From positions 2,232,001 to 2,296,000 of the forward strand of contig CM074763.1 of assembly GCA_037355855.1 (NCBI GenBank): 64,000 bases of DNA, in the 5' to 3' direction. The notes below the pieces were generated by a model. That model worked only from the letters and a program-made list of their open reading frames with translations, did not search any database and was not told where the DNA came from. The translations under genes were made by a program, and so were the position numbers. This document shows, in pieces, positions 22,801-33,344 of this stretch. Numbering within the stretch: the stretch's first letter is position 1; each line of letters begins with the position of its first letter. This DNA is from Pseudo-nitzschia pungens. Its lineage: Eukaryota > Bacillariophyta > Bacillariophyceae > Bacillariales > Bacillariaceae.

Positions 22801-24397
22801 AAGAAGTTGATGAAGCGCTTGTGCAAAAAGAAGGGTATGCGAAGGCCTTAAACGGTCTTGAAAAAGTACTAGACACAACGAATGAGAGAATGGAAAGCTT
22901 TAAAGCAGAGAGACAACGTCTCGAAAACGATGTGAAGTCGATGAAGGATGATTACAAGAAGTTAAACGAAGAATATAACCTTTCCACAGATCTTGTAAGT
23001 GTAAAAGACGCCACAATCAGGTCGTTGGAGAAAGATCTGGCCAAAGAGCAAAAGAAGATTACGTCTTTCGAGAACGAAAATCATTTTTTGTCACAAGAGG
23101 TACAAAATCTAGAATCGGAGATGAGAGAACTCGGATCCACTCTGAAAGATTCGCAAGCCAACGTAGCAAAGGAACGAAAGGAGCATGATGTGTCGAAAAA
23201 AGAAATCATGGATATGCGAAAGGAATGCGATGGTCTTGTTTCCCAGCTCTCCACTTCAAAACGAGATATAGAACTCAGAGCAATCACCGAAGCTGCTCTC
23301 AGTGATGAAATTTTTTCTCTCAAGGAATGTATCAATCGATTGACAGTAGAAAGAGATGAGGCTACTATGTTGAATTCGTCTTTGGCGGACGATGAAGATC
23401 GCGAAATTCTGCAGCTACGTCGCCAACTTGAAGAAGCTTATTCGAGGATGATGAATGAAAGAGATGAATTAATGAAGGCAAATGCATCCATCATCAACGA
23501 AAAAGAGACCGAGACAACGGACCTTCGTCGCCAACTCCGAGAAGTTAATAAAAAAATGATGAAAGAACGAGACGAATTAATGAAGTCGAATTCATCCATC
23601 ATCAACGAAAAAGACATCGAGGCAAGCAATCTTCGACGCCAACTTGAAGAAACAAATATCAAGATGATGGAAGCAAGAGACAAGCTTACAACGTTGAATG
23701 CATCCATTGCGAACAAAACAGATAATGAAACGCGAGGACTCCGTCGACAGCTAGAGGAAGCGAATACAAAAATCACAAATATGGAAGAGTCTATTCAGAC
23801 AAGTCACGAGGACAGAATCAAAGAGTTGAAACGAGATCTCGAAAAGGCGACTCGTGAAAATGCTGACCAAGTGAAAAAGACACGAAAATTAGCCAAGTTA
23901 CTGAAGTATACTTTGAATTCCATGACGAGGGTATCTCGAATGAAAATGGATGTGAATTTGAAATATCGCGACTCAACCACAGGCGAATACCACCAAATGC
24001 CAGCGCGCGCTGAATATTCCGGTCCGGTGGTCGATTCAAAACCAAACGGAGCCGGAATACTATATTTCGAATGCGGTGATATGTACTTGGGGATGTTCGA
24101 AAACGGTAAGTGGGACGTAGTTTCCTCTCGGGACAATGCAATACTATTTGAGCCAGTCTCAACAAAGTTCAATTTTTCTTTCAATGGCGCACTTCTTTTT
24201 AATTTCATGCATCAATAGGTGAAATAAACGGAGAGGGATCTTACGTCACGGGGCGAAAAAAGAAAACGAAGAAACATCATCAACGGAGGTTGTTCAAGGG
24301 TTTTTTCGATCGAAACGAGTTTTCTCCCCGAAAACTGAAACGAAATCATTCGCGAAGTAAAGAGGAGGAAAGCACTAAGCTGAGGCTCTTCACATGA
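13882..24397 (+). CDS. Giant coiled-coil protein with internal 263-aa repeats and C-terminal MORN motifs; two +1 frame breaks
   Basis: The start ATG at 13882 has a strong context (gccgccATG); an upstream in-frame Met at 13777 is less likely. Residues 1-330 are acidic and Ser-rich. From about residue 350 to the end is almost continuous heptad coiled coil. Segment 15830-18500 holds near-identical tandem repeats, two full units of 789 bp plus partial ones. The frame is broken twice, by an extra A at 17969-17973 (A5 where other units have A4) and another at 18207-18210, so the gene appears as frames 13882-17985, 17957-18247 and 18198-24218. An intron 24106-24218 (GTAAGT..ATAG) joins the last 59 codons, ending at 24397, and completes two MORN motifs (YSGPVVDSKPNGAGILYF; MYLGMFENGEINGEGSYVTG). 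About 3,400 aa in all. A structural or tethering role is inferred; no named family is recognised. Confidence 0.75.
15830..18500 (+). repeat. Coding tandem repeat, 789-bp unit
   Basis: The anchor GCAAGCCGTTGAAGCAGAC occurs at 16395, 17184 and 17974, with a one-base variant at 15852. Spacings are 543, 789 and 790 bp, so the first unit is a shorter 181-codon version and the later ones are 263 codons. Units differ by only a few substitutions, implying recent duplication or conversion. The last unit diverges after about 18200. Confidence 0.9.
24106..24218 (+). other. Last intron of the coiled-coil/MORN gene
   Basis: A 113-nt GT..AG interval (GTAAGT donor, CAATAG acceptor), phase 1. Splicing converts FENG+K into FENGEINGEGSYVTG, restoring a MORN motif, and extends the protein to a stop at 24395-24397. 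Confidence 0.85.
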
Positions 24398-25728
24398 ACG
24401 AGTGAGATGTGTGATTTGGAGGAAGTTCAACAGAGTTAGTAGCAGGAAAAGAGCATTCATGGTGTAGCAGCATTGTGTGAATCGAGTCTGAGGTTGAGCC
24501 ATTCAATCATATTGTTTGCAACCAAGGAAGAAGCTTAAGAATCGAGCTGCCCTCGGTGGGAATGTTTTATCCAGTGATGGTCGTTCACCGAGTTTTGTTC
24601 GAGCATGGGTGAAGTATATTTTTCTCGATTCACTATTCTAGAGTACGATCTTTGGAGCGGCCTATAGAGAGCAAGTTTGGTCAATGCCTTTGTTGTTGTG
24701 ATGATGCCAAAGTCATTGGTACACGTACCATGGAGTCCTAAATAAAAGTTGAAGTATTCAGTTCTAATTGTAACTATTCATTGCATACGGTAATGCTACT
24801 CGCTACAACTCGTGAAGAGAGTGTACTGTTTTTTCATTACGTGGGGTTTAGGAATAAACAAGTAATAATAATACAACTTGTTGGCAAGCAATGCAGCCAT
24901 CCTGTGTATCATTGCACCAGTGCTTTCTCTACATTTCGTCAAAGTGGTAGATCTGATCGCCACCATGCAATGTTGTACTAGTACCGTCTGGGTTCAGACA
25001 ATTTGGACTCAATGCAGCCTTCAATCTACCGTACGGTAGCATAGTTCTTGTGTTCACAAGTCCAAAGTGCGTGCCAGTACGTGTAGTCGGACCGCAACTG
25101 TTGCGAAAGTTTCCTTTCTTTCATTTGTCTCGCCAGCGTTGCTTTTCTCGATTATTCGGTACGATAGTACTAGTTGTTTGAAAGCATTGTTATTATGTTA
25201 ATACGTACGCCAAATAATCATAGTAGCAATAGGAGTAATTCTTTTATCCATTCACGGTCGGCGTGGGAAGGTTTGGCTTTGATGCTCGAGATTCACGCAC
25301 TCCGATAGTTGCCCTCAGTACCAAAGACCAGGACGATCCTCAAACTAGTGCAGCCTCGTTCGTTAGATTTCCAAACGCAATTGCAATGCGTAGGGAGCAA
25401 TGCCCTTGTGGCATACGGAAAGAGAATTCGAGCAGCAGCTGGACACTTAGTTTTGATTGATCGAAAGCATTATATTATTCTTGGTTGTGATTGTGATGTT
25501 CCTCTATTTTTTTTCGTGACGGTCAACGGTTTGGTAAACTGTTTCAATGTTTCAAACGAAAACTGCTCTACACGTAGCCACGTGCTGTGCGGGAAAGGAA
25601 GATGCCTTGCCACAAGTCCTGAGCGGTAACTCCCGTCGTTTGATCATCCCATGGCCATACTGTGTCTTTTTTTCTCTCTGCCGTTTGGTTGGATCCATCC
25701 AGTTCGTGCTTGTATTTTTGGCAATATT

Positions 25729-25786
25729 AAAAAATAATAATAATATTAATAACAACATAATAATAATAATAATAATATAATGCTCA
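25729..25786. repeat. (TAA)n microsatellite
   Basis: A run of AATAATAATAAT with ATTAATAACAAC interruptions. It is low complexity only. Confidence 0.85.
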
Positions 25787-26011
25787 ATCACAAATACACT
25801 AGGATGAATAATGTATTTTAAAATATTAAATAATCAATCAAAATAGTGTGCGGTATTGAATCGTCCCATTCCTTGCATGGAGCACCGGTCTCGCGTGCCA
25901 TTCAATCAATGGAGGATGGATTCGTTTCGCATCGGTCGGGATCTGTCTTCCCTCCTTCCTTCGTTTCGGCATTTCTTCTTTCGTTCTTTCGCGGTCGATC
26001 CATTTGGTATG

Positions 26012-26105
26012 ATCTTGTTTGATCTGGTCTGGTCTGGTCTGGTCTTGTTTGGTTTGGTTTGGTCTTGTTTGGTTTGGTTTGGTTTGGTTTGGTCTTGTTT
26101 TGTCT
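26012..26105. repeat. Pentamer repeat GGTYT
   Basis: Nearly uninterrupted GGTCT, GGTTT and TGTTT units on the + strand, just 3' of the RING-CH-like gene. It is mirrored by a TTGGG pentamer tract on the 5' side of the same gene. Confidence 0.85.
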
Positions 26106-26120
26106 TCTCCTCTCTTCTCG

Positions 26121-27869
26121 CTAACGGCATGCCAGGAGGCGGAGACGACTGACGGCTCGAAAGACCCGCACCGAATCGATGGTGGCCGGATGATCCCCTC
26201 CGTAGAGCGCAAAGAAGCCGTTTGCCGCGGTGTCCAGGTGCGATTCGGCCAGGGATTGCCAATCCTCGGTGCCATTGCCACCGCCATTGCCACCGCCACC
26301 GCAATGCGCATTCGCATTCGCATTGCTACCGCCACTCCCATCATGGGCAGTCTCGCGCTCGCGCTCCTGCTCGCGCTCGTCGTTTTCGCTCCCGGGTGTC
26401 CTCCCGGCTTGGAGTAGATCGAGGGCGGCAATCCCTCCGATGCAGCGATGCGCCTCCGTGATCAGGACGTCGTCGCCGCTGGATTCCGCCACGGCAAGGG
26501 CCTCGCGGGCGAGCGCCAGGGCCTCGCCGCGGCGGTCTCGGTCTCCCGCGCAACGGAGGTTGGCCAGGAGGATGGTGGTGCGAACGGCTTCGCGGTCCGC
26601 CTCGCGGAGCGTTTCATCCGTCGCGGATGCGGTCGCGGTTGCGATTGCGGATGATTCGGTGGATGCGGACGATCCCGCCGCGATGGAATCGGTTTGGGAC
26701 GACCGCTTGCGGTTCCAGGCTTCCAGGACCTTGCGGTAGATCCGCATGGCGCGATCGCGGGTGGGATCCGAAGCGGAAGCACGAGCCGAAGCGGAAGCAC
26801 GAGCACTAGCCGAAGCGGAAGCGGAAGCGGAAGCTGCCAAAGCCCCGGACCGTCCCTTGGCCACGGCCCTGGCCTGCCTCTCCGATGCCGATGCCGATGC
26901 CGATGCCGAACCCACCAGAACGTGACAGGTGGCAAACAAGGTGTAGACCCGAAGCGTCTCGTTGTGGGTTCCACCGTTCTGCAACAAAGACACGTCCGTC
27001 AGGTGGTTCGCAATCTCGAGGGCCCTGGAATGATCCTCGAAGGAATCGGAACACTCGCCGAGGGCCTTGGCGTAGTGGAACTGGGCCCGAAACCAGCGTT
27101 GTTGGCGTTCCTTGTCCCCGGTGTTGTCGCTGTCCTTGTTGCAATTGTTATTGTTATTGTTGCTGTTGTTGCTGTTGTTGCAATTGTTGCTGTTGTTGCA
27201 ATTGTTGCTGTTGTCCTCGTTGCAATTGCTATTGCTATTGCTATTGCTATTGAGATCGCTGTCTCGTTCGGTGGCGGTGCTGTTCGACTGGCTGGTGCGG
27301 GGATGAAACCGGGGTCGAAAGCGCTCGTAGTCGGCCCTCGCCAGTGCGAGCCGAGCGGCTCCGTCGAAGGGATGCTTGCAGGTCGCGCAACGCCGCATTC
27401 CGTCGGGTCCGAATTCGGGAATCGCTTCGCCTTGGTGACGACGACGAGGATGAGGATGAGGATGAGAATGAGAATGATATGGTTCGCCTCGAGGACGAGG
27501 ATCTTCTCCTTGATCATCGCCTTTGGATTGGGACGCGGCCAGTGCCACGAGACAACAAGGGTGGACCCGCGCCGTCTTGCAGCGGCATCCCGGATGCACG
27601 AGTGGAACGAACGCCTCCTCTTTGTTGCTGATGTCTTTGTTGTCGTTGCTGTTGCTGATGTCGTTGCTGTTGTCGTTGTCGTTGTCGTTGCTGGTGTTGC
27701 GGTTTCCGCGGTGGCCCTTTGAAACCGACACCTTGGGTCCTTCCCCGAGGCAAACAAAGCAGCAGTGGGTGCTTCGAACCGAACCCGGAGTGCTGGACGA
27801 GGCAGGGATCCCGGTCACGAAGGGATGAATGTTGATGTCGACGATGGTTGCGGTTGTGAGAGCGGCCAT
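26121..27869 (-). CDS. RING-CH-like zinc-binding protein with low-complexity inserts and TPR-like tail
   Basis: 582 aa, single exon. Paired metal ligands are visible as C37-x2-C40, C95-x-C97-x5-H103-x2-C106 and C161-x2-C164, the RING-CH (RINGv) order, although the classic domain has seven residues before the His. The domain is split by Asn/Asp- and His/Pro-rich inserts. Long Asn/Ser runs (about 215-250) and Ala/Ser runs (about 320-370) are encoded by simple repeats. The rest is helical with TPR-like pairs (QFHYAKALGECSDSFEDHS; RAMRIYRKVLEAWNR; EALALAREALAVAESSGD; GGDHPATIDSVRVFRAV), a layout common among uncharacterised diatom proteins. An E3 ubiquitin-ligase role is possible from the RING-CH similarity but unproven. 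No transmembrane segment is seen, unlike membrane MARCH ligases. Confidence 0.65.
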   Translation of the reverse strand: MAALTTATIVDINIHPFVTGIPASSSTPGSVRSTHCCFVCLGEGPKVSVSKGHRGNRNTSNDNDNDNSNDISNSNDNKDISNKEEAFVPLVHPGCRCKTARVHPCCLVALAASQSKGDDQGEDPRPRGEPYHSHSHPHPHPRRRHQGEAIPEFGPDGMRRCATCKHPFDGAARLALARADYERFRPRFHPRTSQSNSTATERDSDLNSNSNSNSNCNEDNSNNCNNSNNCNNSNNSNNNNNNCNKDSDNTGDKERQQRWFRAQFHYAKALGECSDSFEDHSRALEIANHLTDVSLLQNGGTHNETLRVYTLFATCHVLVGSASASASASERQARAVAKGRSGALAASASASASASARASASARASASDPTRDRAMRIYRKVLEAWNRKRSSQTDSIAAGSSASTESSAIATATASATDETLREADREAVRTTILLANLRCAGDRDRRGEALALAREALAVAESSGDDVLITEAHRCIGGIAALDLLQAGRTPGSENDEREQERERETAHDGSGGSNANANAHCGGGGNGGGNGTEDWQSLAESHLDTAANGFFALYGGDHPATIDSVRVFRAVSRLRLLACR

Positions 27870-27941
27870 GGTGATTCTGGATGTGTGTGTGTGTGTCGCA
27901 AACTATTGGAGAGAGCAGCGAGTCTTGGAATGCGGTCTTGA

Positions 27942-28001
27942 TTGGGTTGGGTTGGGTTGGGTTGGGTTGGATTAGGTTGGGTTGGATTGGGTTGGAGTGG
28001 A
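27942..28001. repeat. Pentamer repeat TTGGG
   Basis: Tandem GGGTT units with TTGGA and TTAGG variants. It is not the TTAGGG telomere repeat. It lies immediately upstream of the RING-CH-like gene. Confidence 0.85.
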
Positions 28002-28364
28002 TTTAGGGCGTGCTCTGTTTGTTGGTTTGTGGATTGAGAACGATGCGTTTTGTGATGTTGTGAGATCAATCCTCGAAATCATCAAAAGCAAAATTCTTTT
28101 TGTGTTTGTGAACCGCATCGAAGATTTTGAGATTCATGCATGCATTCATCCATTCATTCATTTATTCGTGTCACTCGTTGATCCCTGCAACGAAACGGGG
28201 AAAGAACCGTGTGCGGCGGTACCGGTACCGCGCTGTGGTCCACCCCTTCGACCCGGTGGTAATTACTGTACCGCGGGATGGTTGGGTGCCCGCATGCCTG
28301 CTGCCTCCGGCATGCTGTCGTTATCACCCATCTTGGAACGGCTTTTTAGAAGGCTTCGTCGCGC

Positions 28365-28395
28365 CGTGGCCGTGGCCGTGGCCGTGGCCGTGGCC
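28365..28395. repeat. (GGCCGT)n hexamer repeat
   Basis: About five tandem GGCCGT units, GC-rich against an AT-rich surround. Confidence 0.8.
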
Positions 28396-28712
28396 GTTTG
28401 GGTAATGGTACCTGGTACTCGCGAACGAGAGGAATCGGACCGATTGTCTCGAGTCGATCGATCAATCTCTCTCAAAACAAAAAATAGTAAGATTACTTCT
28501 GCTTCGTAAAAAATAATCATAATACTCTACTAGTAATAGATAGTTCGTGTAGTAATAATAATGAATCTATCAATCGCACAGATCCCCGATCACGAACCGC
28601 ACAAAAGTGCCACCCAGGACTTGGTACCGCGTATCGTAGGGATTCTCCGCGATTTTCGCTTTTGGATAAATAAGTAACTTAGTTACGATTACGATTACAA
28701 AGACCACTCCTA

Positions 28713-28744
28713 GAGAAGAAGAAGAAGAAGAAGAAGAAGAAGAG
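28713..28744. repeat. (GAA)n microsatellite
   Basis: An uninterrupted AGAAGAAGAAG run of about ten units. Confidence 0.9.
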
Positions 28745-28957
28745 ATAGATTCAATATATCTACAGGTAATCTAACTTATCTTAAGTACGAACATACCGGA
28801 ATAGAAGTAATACGTCGTACTTCGTCCGTCGTAGTACGACTTCCGTAGCGTACCGTATGGTGGTGCCTTGATTGTACATAAATGAGTTAAGTTACTCTTA
28901 ACCTTACTTCTACTACTTCGTATTATTTTACATACCACCGCACGTAAGATTACCGGT

Positions 28958-29036
28958 ACGACTGGTGGGAGTAGAAGAACGCACGACTGGTGGGAGTAGA
29001 AGAACGCACGACTGGTGGGAGTAGAAGAACGCACTG
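28958..29036. repeat. 25-bp minisatellite, 3 perfect copies
   Basis: The unit begins ACGACTGGTGGGAGTAGAAG and ends AACGC. Copies start at 28958, 28983 and 29008 and are identical. No coding or hairpin property is apparent. Confidence 0.9.
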
Positions 29037-29484
29037 TACAATAACTTACTTCTACTAATTTTAATTAAGACCTTACTCGCAGCATTCACCGTGTTTTGGT
29101 CCCTGAGCTGACACCAGGAGTAGTTTTTGACCAAAGATCGGATCGACCGTCAACCCGCAACTCGTCGCGCTGCCGATCAGCACGACGAGGTTTACAGCTC
29201 TCCGCCAAATTCAAAATGTGCGCAGCATACGGTAATACAACAATCTACTTTTGGAGATAGCAAGCATTCTGCAACGAGAACAGTGTGATTGATTAATACT
29301 AGTACGAAGCAACAATTACTAGTAATTAATAATTGATTGATGGAAACAAGAATACGATAGGCAGCGGGACGCAAACGCAAAGGCAAACCCAAGGCTTTAC
29401 ATCCAGTTCCAAACAAAAATTTACTACTAGTACTGCTACTATTCCACCTCCCCGATGGTATGCCATAGGAAGAATACTACTAAT

Positions 29485-29522
29485 ACTACTAATACTAGTA
29501 GTAGTAGTAGTAGTAGTAGTAA
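29485..29522. repeat. (TAG)n / ACTAAT microsatellite
   Basis: ACTACTAATACT units run into about eight TAG repeats. It is part of the ACTAGT-rich 29-31 kb interval. Confidence 0.85.
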
Positions 29523-29994
29523 TGCATTGTGAAAGATCAGCAGCTGTTGCTCAAATAGTCCCCTAGTACTTATTGTTATTTTCGGGATGGTGTCATACAG
29601 CACTTGTTACTAAGGTCTTGTGGTCAGAAAGTACTACTAGTAGTGGTAGTAGTAGTAGTAACCACCACCAGCAGTCTTTGGATCTTTTAAATTTCTCTCT
29701 GTATTACTTACTATTAGTAACAGTACTACTAGTACTAGAGTAGTGATCTTACAGATCCAGCACTTTTCCAAGCAGAGCTGGTGAAAACTGCAGGGGAGAG
29801 ATAAGGGGCATTCTCTGTAGCCTGCTACTAGTTCTATTATTTTGTATGGTACTAGTATTTAGTGAGGAAAGTGGGGGAAACTCCTCTTTCTGCATCATGA
29901 ACCAAGAATAGAGCAGTTGCAAAGCTACTTACCGGTAAGGTTACGATATTGGGATGACCAAAAACATGGTCAACTTCGTTGAGAATAAAAATTA

Positions 29995-30067
29995 TTCCGG
30001 TACAGGGACTCGAACCCTGGTATCCTGCGTGAGAGGCAAGTATGCTAACCACCTACATCATACCGGA
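29995..30067 (-). tRNA. tRNA-Glu (anticodon CTC)
   Basis: Full cloverleaf on the minus strand. The acceptor is TCCGGTA paired with TACCGGA, discriminator A. The D stem is ATGT/GCAT, and the anticodon stem CTTGC/GCAGG encloses loop CTCTCAC, giving anticodon CTC (codon GAG). The T arm is CAGGG-TTCGAGT-CCCTG. 73 nt, no intron. The transcript runs into TTTTT just after the 3' end, a typical Pol III terminator. The internal B box GGTTCGAGTCC is intact. Confidence 0.97.
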
Positions 30068-30360
30068 ATTTCAGCTGCCAGACTCAAGAATTTAAAGATT
30101 TTTGAATCGCGTACTTTGCAAGGTTTTAAGAACACACTGGTACCACTACGAAAGTCCCGATTCCAAAGCGGAGACCTTTTCATTTTCGGTTTGAACATTA
30201 AGGTAATTACAAGAAGAACGGGTGGTAAATCTTACGAGTAAGGTTACCAGCTGCGATCCCTTCTTCTTCTTTTGAGGAAAAATAGTGAAAGGTAATACCA
30301 AGACCGTTCTTTTCCAAATGAATAATTCTTTCTCGGAAAGCCCCATCGGTTTGATCGCCT

Positions 30361-30410
30361 ACTAGTACTAGTACTAGTACCGGTAGTAGTACTACTAGTA
30401 GTACTGCAAA
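30361..30410. repeat. ACTAGT palindromic microsatellite
   Basis: Repeated ACTAGT and TAGTAC units around a central ACCGGT. It is self-complementary. Confidence 0.8.
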
Positions 30411-31975
30411 GAGGAGTTTGAAAAGGAGGAGTGTCCATACACTTTTGTTGTCTCAAAGATATGAGGAATACTACTATTACAACAACACGTGCTGCAGCGG
30501 CAGGGGAAGAAAACTGAAAAAAAATAACTAAAGAACAAGGGAGGAGCATCATCATCATGTTAACAAGAACTTCTACAATACAAGAATAGTAGTACTAATA
30601 CTGAACGTGTGATTCTTCTTGCTATCATCTAGAGGAATTCCATTTGCGCAATAACCAAGACGAAGCTGCTGGTAAGAAGTACTAGTAATAGTACTAGTAC
30701 TAACAGTAATAATGAAGAGTGTCAACATTATTTACATCGTAGTAGTAGTTGTTGTTGTAATACTAGTAGTTGTTCAGTAATGTTTCCTAAAATATTGTTT
30801 TTATTCATCAAACGTAGTAGTGGTTGAATGATATGAAGTAATAATGGAAATCTTTTTGTATGATGCATTTCCATATTCGTCTGCCAGAGGGAAAGGTCCC
30901 TCTTGTTTTTTCAAAACTGTATCCTTGAATGCCTTTAATGTACAATTTGTTGTATGGCATGCCTCGGACAGCGACAGATCAAACAAGAAGAGAACAATAT
31001 TAGGAAACAGGAAAAAAATTAGCTCCGAGCAGCTCTTGTTCTTGCAAAACCGAGGCAACTTGTCCGGTGAAAACTAGGAACAACCTAGAGTTGGAACAAG
31101 CTGGGCAAGGATAGCTGGGTCTTGTCGTTTGTACTGATATTTACAATTGTTGTTGTGTGACAAGAAACGCACCGACTTCAAAGTCAATGCGCTCGCGCGT
31201 GGGTGGGATCGTGCTGCTGGTATAAACGGTAGTCATGTCGGTCGAGGATTTTGCGGATCGCTCGTCAATGTTCGCCGATTGAAACATTCTTGGAAACCGG
31301 AAGAAATCTACTGCGATTCCTCCTGCAAGAACACGCGCCGATTCCAGTGGAAAACCGACGACGGGGGACTCCGGGCTGGTTTGAGCGGCAGGTCACTTGG
31401 TGTGCTCGCGTGGGAGTATGTACAAATCCCAATACATTGCAAAGGGAAGGAGAGCGAGCTGAAGCGATATGGATTAGCGGGGCTAGATAGCCTGGTGTGA
31501 CGGTCACCATTCCCTCCGAAGGAATGATCCATCTCGATCGCTTCTGGTATGGCCGAGTTACATATGTACATTTTTTGGTGATTTCTCGGTATATGGTTGT
31601 ATAGCTGGCTTGAATTTCACAAATAATAATGATAGCATCTTGGACTTGAAATGGACGAAAAAATAGATTGAATGTTCGTCTTGCCCGTTACTCTCGCTCG
31701 TCCGGATAGTCATTCTGTCGGTCGGTCATTCATTCCTGAGAACAAAGCGGAGAGAGAAAGAGGTAAGTCAGTTGTGAATTTTGTGCCGTGTGTGCGTTTG
31801 TCTTGAATTCGTATGTGCATTTGTGCATTTCTTTTCTTTCTTGTTTCGATAAAGCCGATCGAGCAGATAGAAAAAGTGTTGCATGGATAAGTGGAACAAG
31901 GGGAATCGTTGGACGGAAAAGTGCGAAGATCTGGCCTTCATCACATCGATGTTGGGGTTTGTAATGGTACCTTAG

Positions 31976-32002
31976 TGGTGGTAGTAGTAGTAGTAGTAGT
32001 AA
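31976..32002. repeat. (GTA)n microsatellite
   Basis: GGTGGTAGTAGTAGTAGTAG run of about eight units. Confidence 0.85.
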
Positions 32003-32352
32003 AAATGGGAGTCCGTAGAATATAGGAGTCCAAAGTGGTAGGGTGTTGTGGGCTGGTTTTATCTTTATTATCGTATAATTTCATTCTGGTTTACCTTCTC
32101 AAATCAATTCTAATTACGCAAGTAAGCCGTTCACATTTTGTCGGAACCTGTGCGGCGTGGCGTATACCATATCACGCTCAGATTCTTCGGGGTAGCAGCA
32201 GCAATAGCAACAACAACAGCAAACAGTAACAGTATCAGCATGCTCAGAATCTTTCGCCACTCTGACCTCGTTTTGAGAGGTACGAGCAAAATACGGCATT
32301 GAGCTGGCTTGAGCTTGTTTGCTACAGAGGTGCTGTTAGGCAACTACCTCCA

Positions 32353-32396
32353 CCCGTCGAAGATGGGCTCGACGGGAGGACGACTAGCCGTCCTCC
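32353..32396. other. Two abutting perfect 8-bp GC-rich hairpins
   Basis: CCCGTCGA (32353) pairs with TCGACGGG (ending 32376). GGAGGACG (32375) pairs with CGTCCTCC (ending 32396). The two stems are GC-rich in an AT-rich spacer and share two G residues. This could be a structured RNA or a strong cruciform, and the strand is unknown. I do not recognise it as a known snRNA, SRP RNA or RNase P RNA. Confidence 0.4.
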
Positions 32397-33262
32397 CCAG
32401 GTCCGGTCTTATGAGAGATAGAGACCATACGGTACCCAGAGAAAGGCAAAAAGAGTTGCTAAGACTCTTGTGAAACGATTTCAACGATAATAAAGCAATC
32501 CAAAAATGAGTATGCATGTAGGAGTGTAGGAGTCTACCGGTAGGGCCTGTGCATGTGTCCGAGAGTCTGCGATTGTCGGACTCTGTGAGATGATATCAGT
32601 CTTCATTGAAGTATGTCAGTTGTTCATCATAAGTGGCATTCTTTCTTGGCTTTCTTCAGGTTCGTCATGGTACTGAGAGCTTGAAGAAATCAAACAAATG
32701 TTTTGCAGATGGTGTAAGGTGATAATTTGTGAGAAAAGCATCTGTCCAACATCTGTCCAGTCAGAACATTCAACGTAATTCAAACTACGTAAGGGTTACC
32801 TCCATGGCTCCCTTTGGCCAGGGGAATGCCATCGTTCTGTTATTGCACATTGCATACTGTTATTGCACATTGCATACCAGAAATATTATGACAACATCAT
32901 GGAGGTGCCTTCGAGGCATCTTCTCTACCGGTACAACATGTTCTTTTGTTTCTTTCCCGATGATGTCATTGTTCTTCACGGTGACTTCCCTAAGTACGTA
33001 CTTAACTAGAGAAACCATAAAAGTGTACTCTGTCCAACATCTGCGAGTCAGAGGTCGTCATAATGACGTTTAAAAAATATTGATTACTTATGGAAGGTTT
33101 ACTGCAACAGTTACGTTTAAAATATTGATTACTTATGTACCGGTAGGTATGTGATTCCGTCTGATTTCAGTCACGCAGACAAAAGAGATGAAGGGCACGT
33201 GGTGAATGAGCCGTGCCTTTTGATGTAGCCGAAACGTGTGTGAACGAACCGTGTACAAAAAG

Positions 33263-33344
33263 CGACACCGGCAGGACTCGAACCTACGCGGGATAAACCC
33301 AATCGATTTCTAGTCGATCGCCTTAACCGCTCGGCCACGGTGTC
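33263..33344 (-). tRNA. tRNA-Ser (anticodon AGA)
   Basis: An 82-nt type II tRNA on the minus strand. The acceptor is GACACCG paired with CGGTGTC, discriminator G. The anticodon stem ATCGA/TCGAT encloses loop CTAGAAA, giving anticodon AGA (codon UCU). A long variable arm (TTGGGTTTATCCCGC) follows, diagnostic of tRNA-Ser, and then a T arm with GGTTCGAGTCC. A TTTTT terminator follows the 3' end. No intron. Confidence 0.96.

Larger units (their letters stand above)
24398..26120. other. Gene-free spacer
   Basis: No domain-bearing frame on either strand. It includes an (ATA/ATT)n tract at 25729-25786 and a T/G-rich pentamer repeat at 26012-26105. Confidence 0.6.

Noticed and set aside
26694..27722. 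342-codon open frame on + strand rich in Val/Ala/Ile
   Set aside because: It is antisense to the RING-CH-like gene and is produced by translating its simple repeats.
27942..28001. Telomere repeat
   Set aside because: The unit is TTGGG, not TTAGGG, and the tract is internal and short.
27982..28509. 175-codon frame on + strand
   Set aside because: It is built from the TTGGG and GGCCGT repeats and has no domain or signal. Treated as non-coding.
31147..31510. Candidate small gene, open on both strands
   Set aside because: Frames of about 80-117 codons overlap on both strands with no domain, signal peptide or intron evidence.
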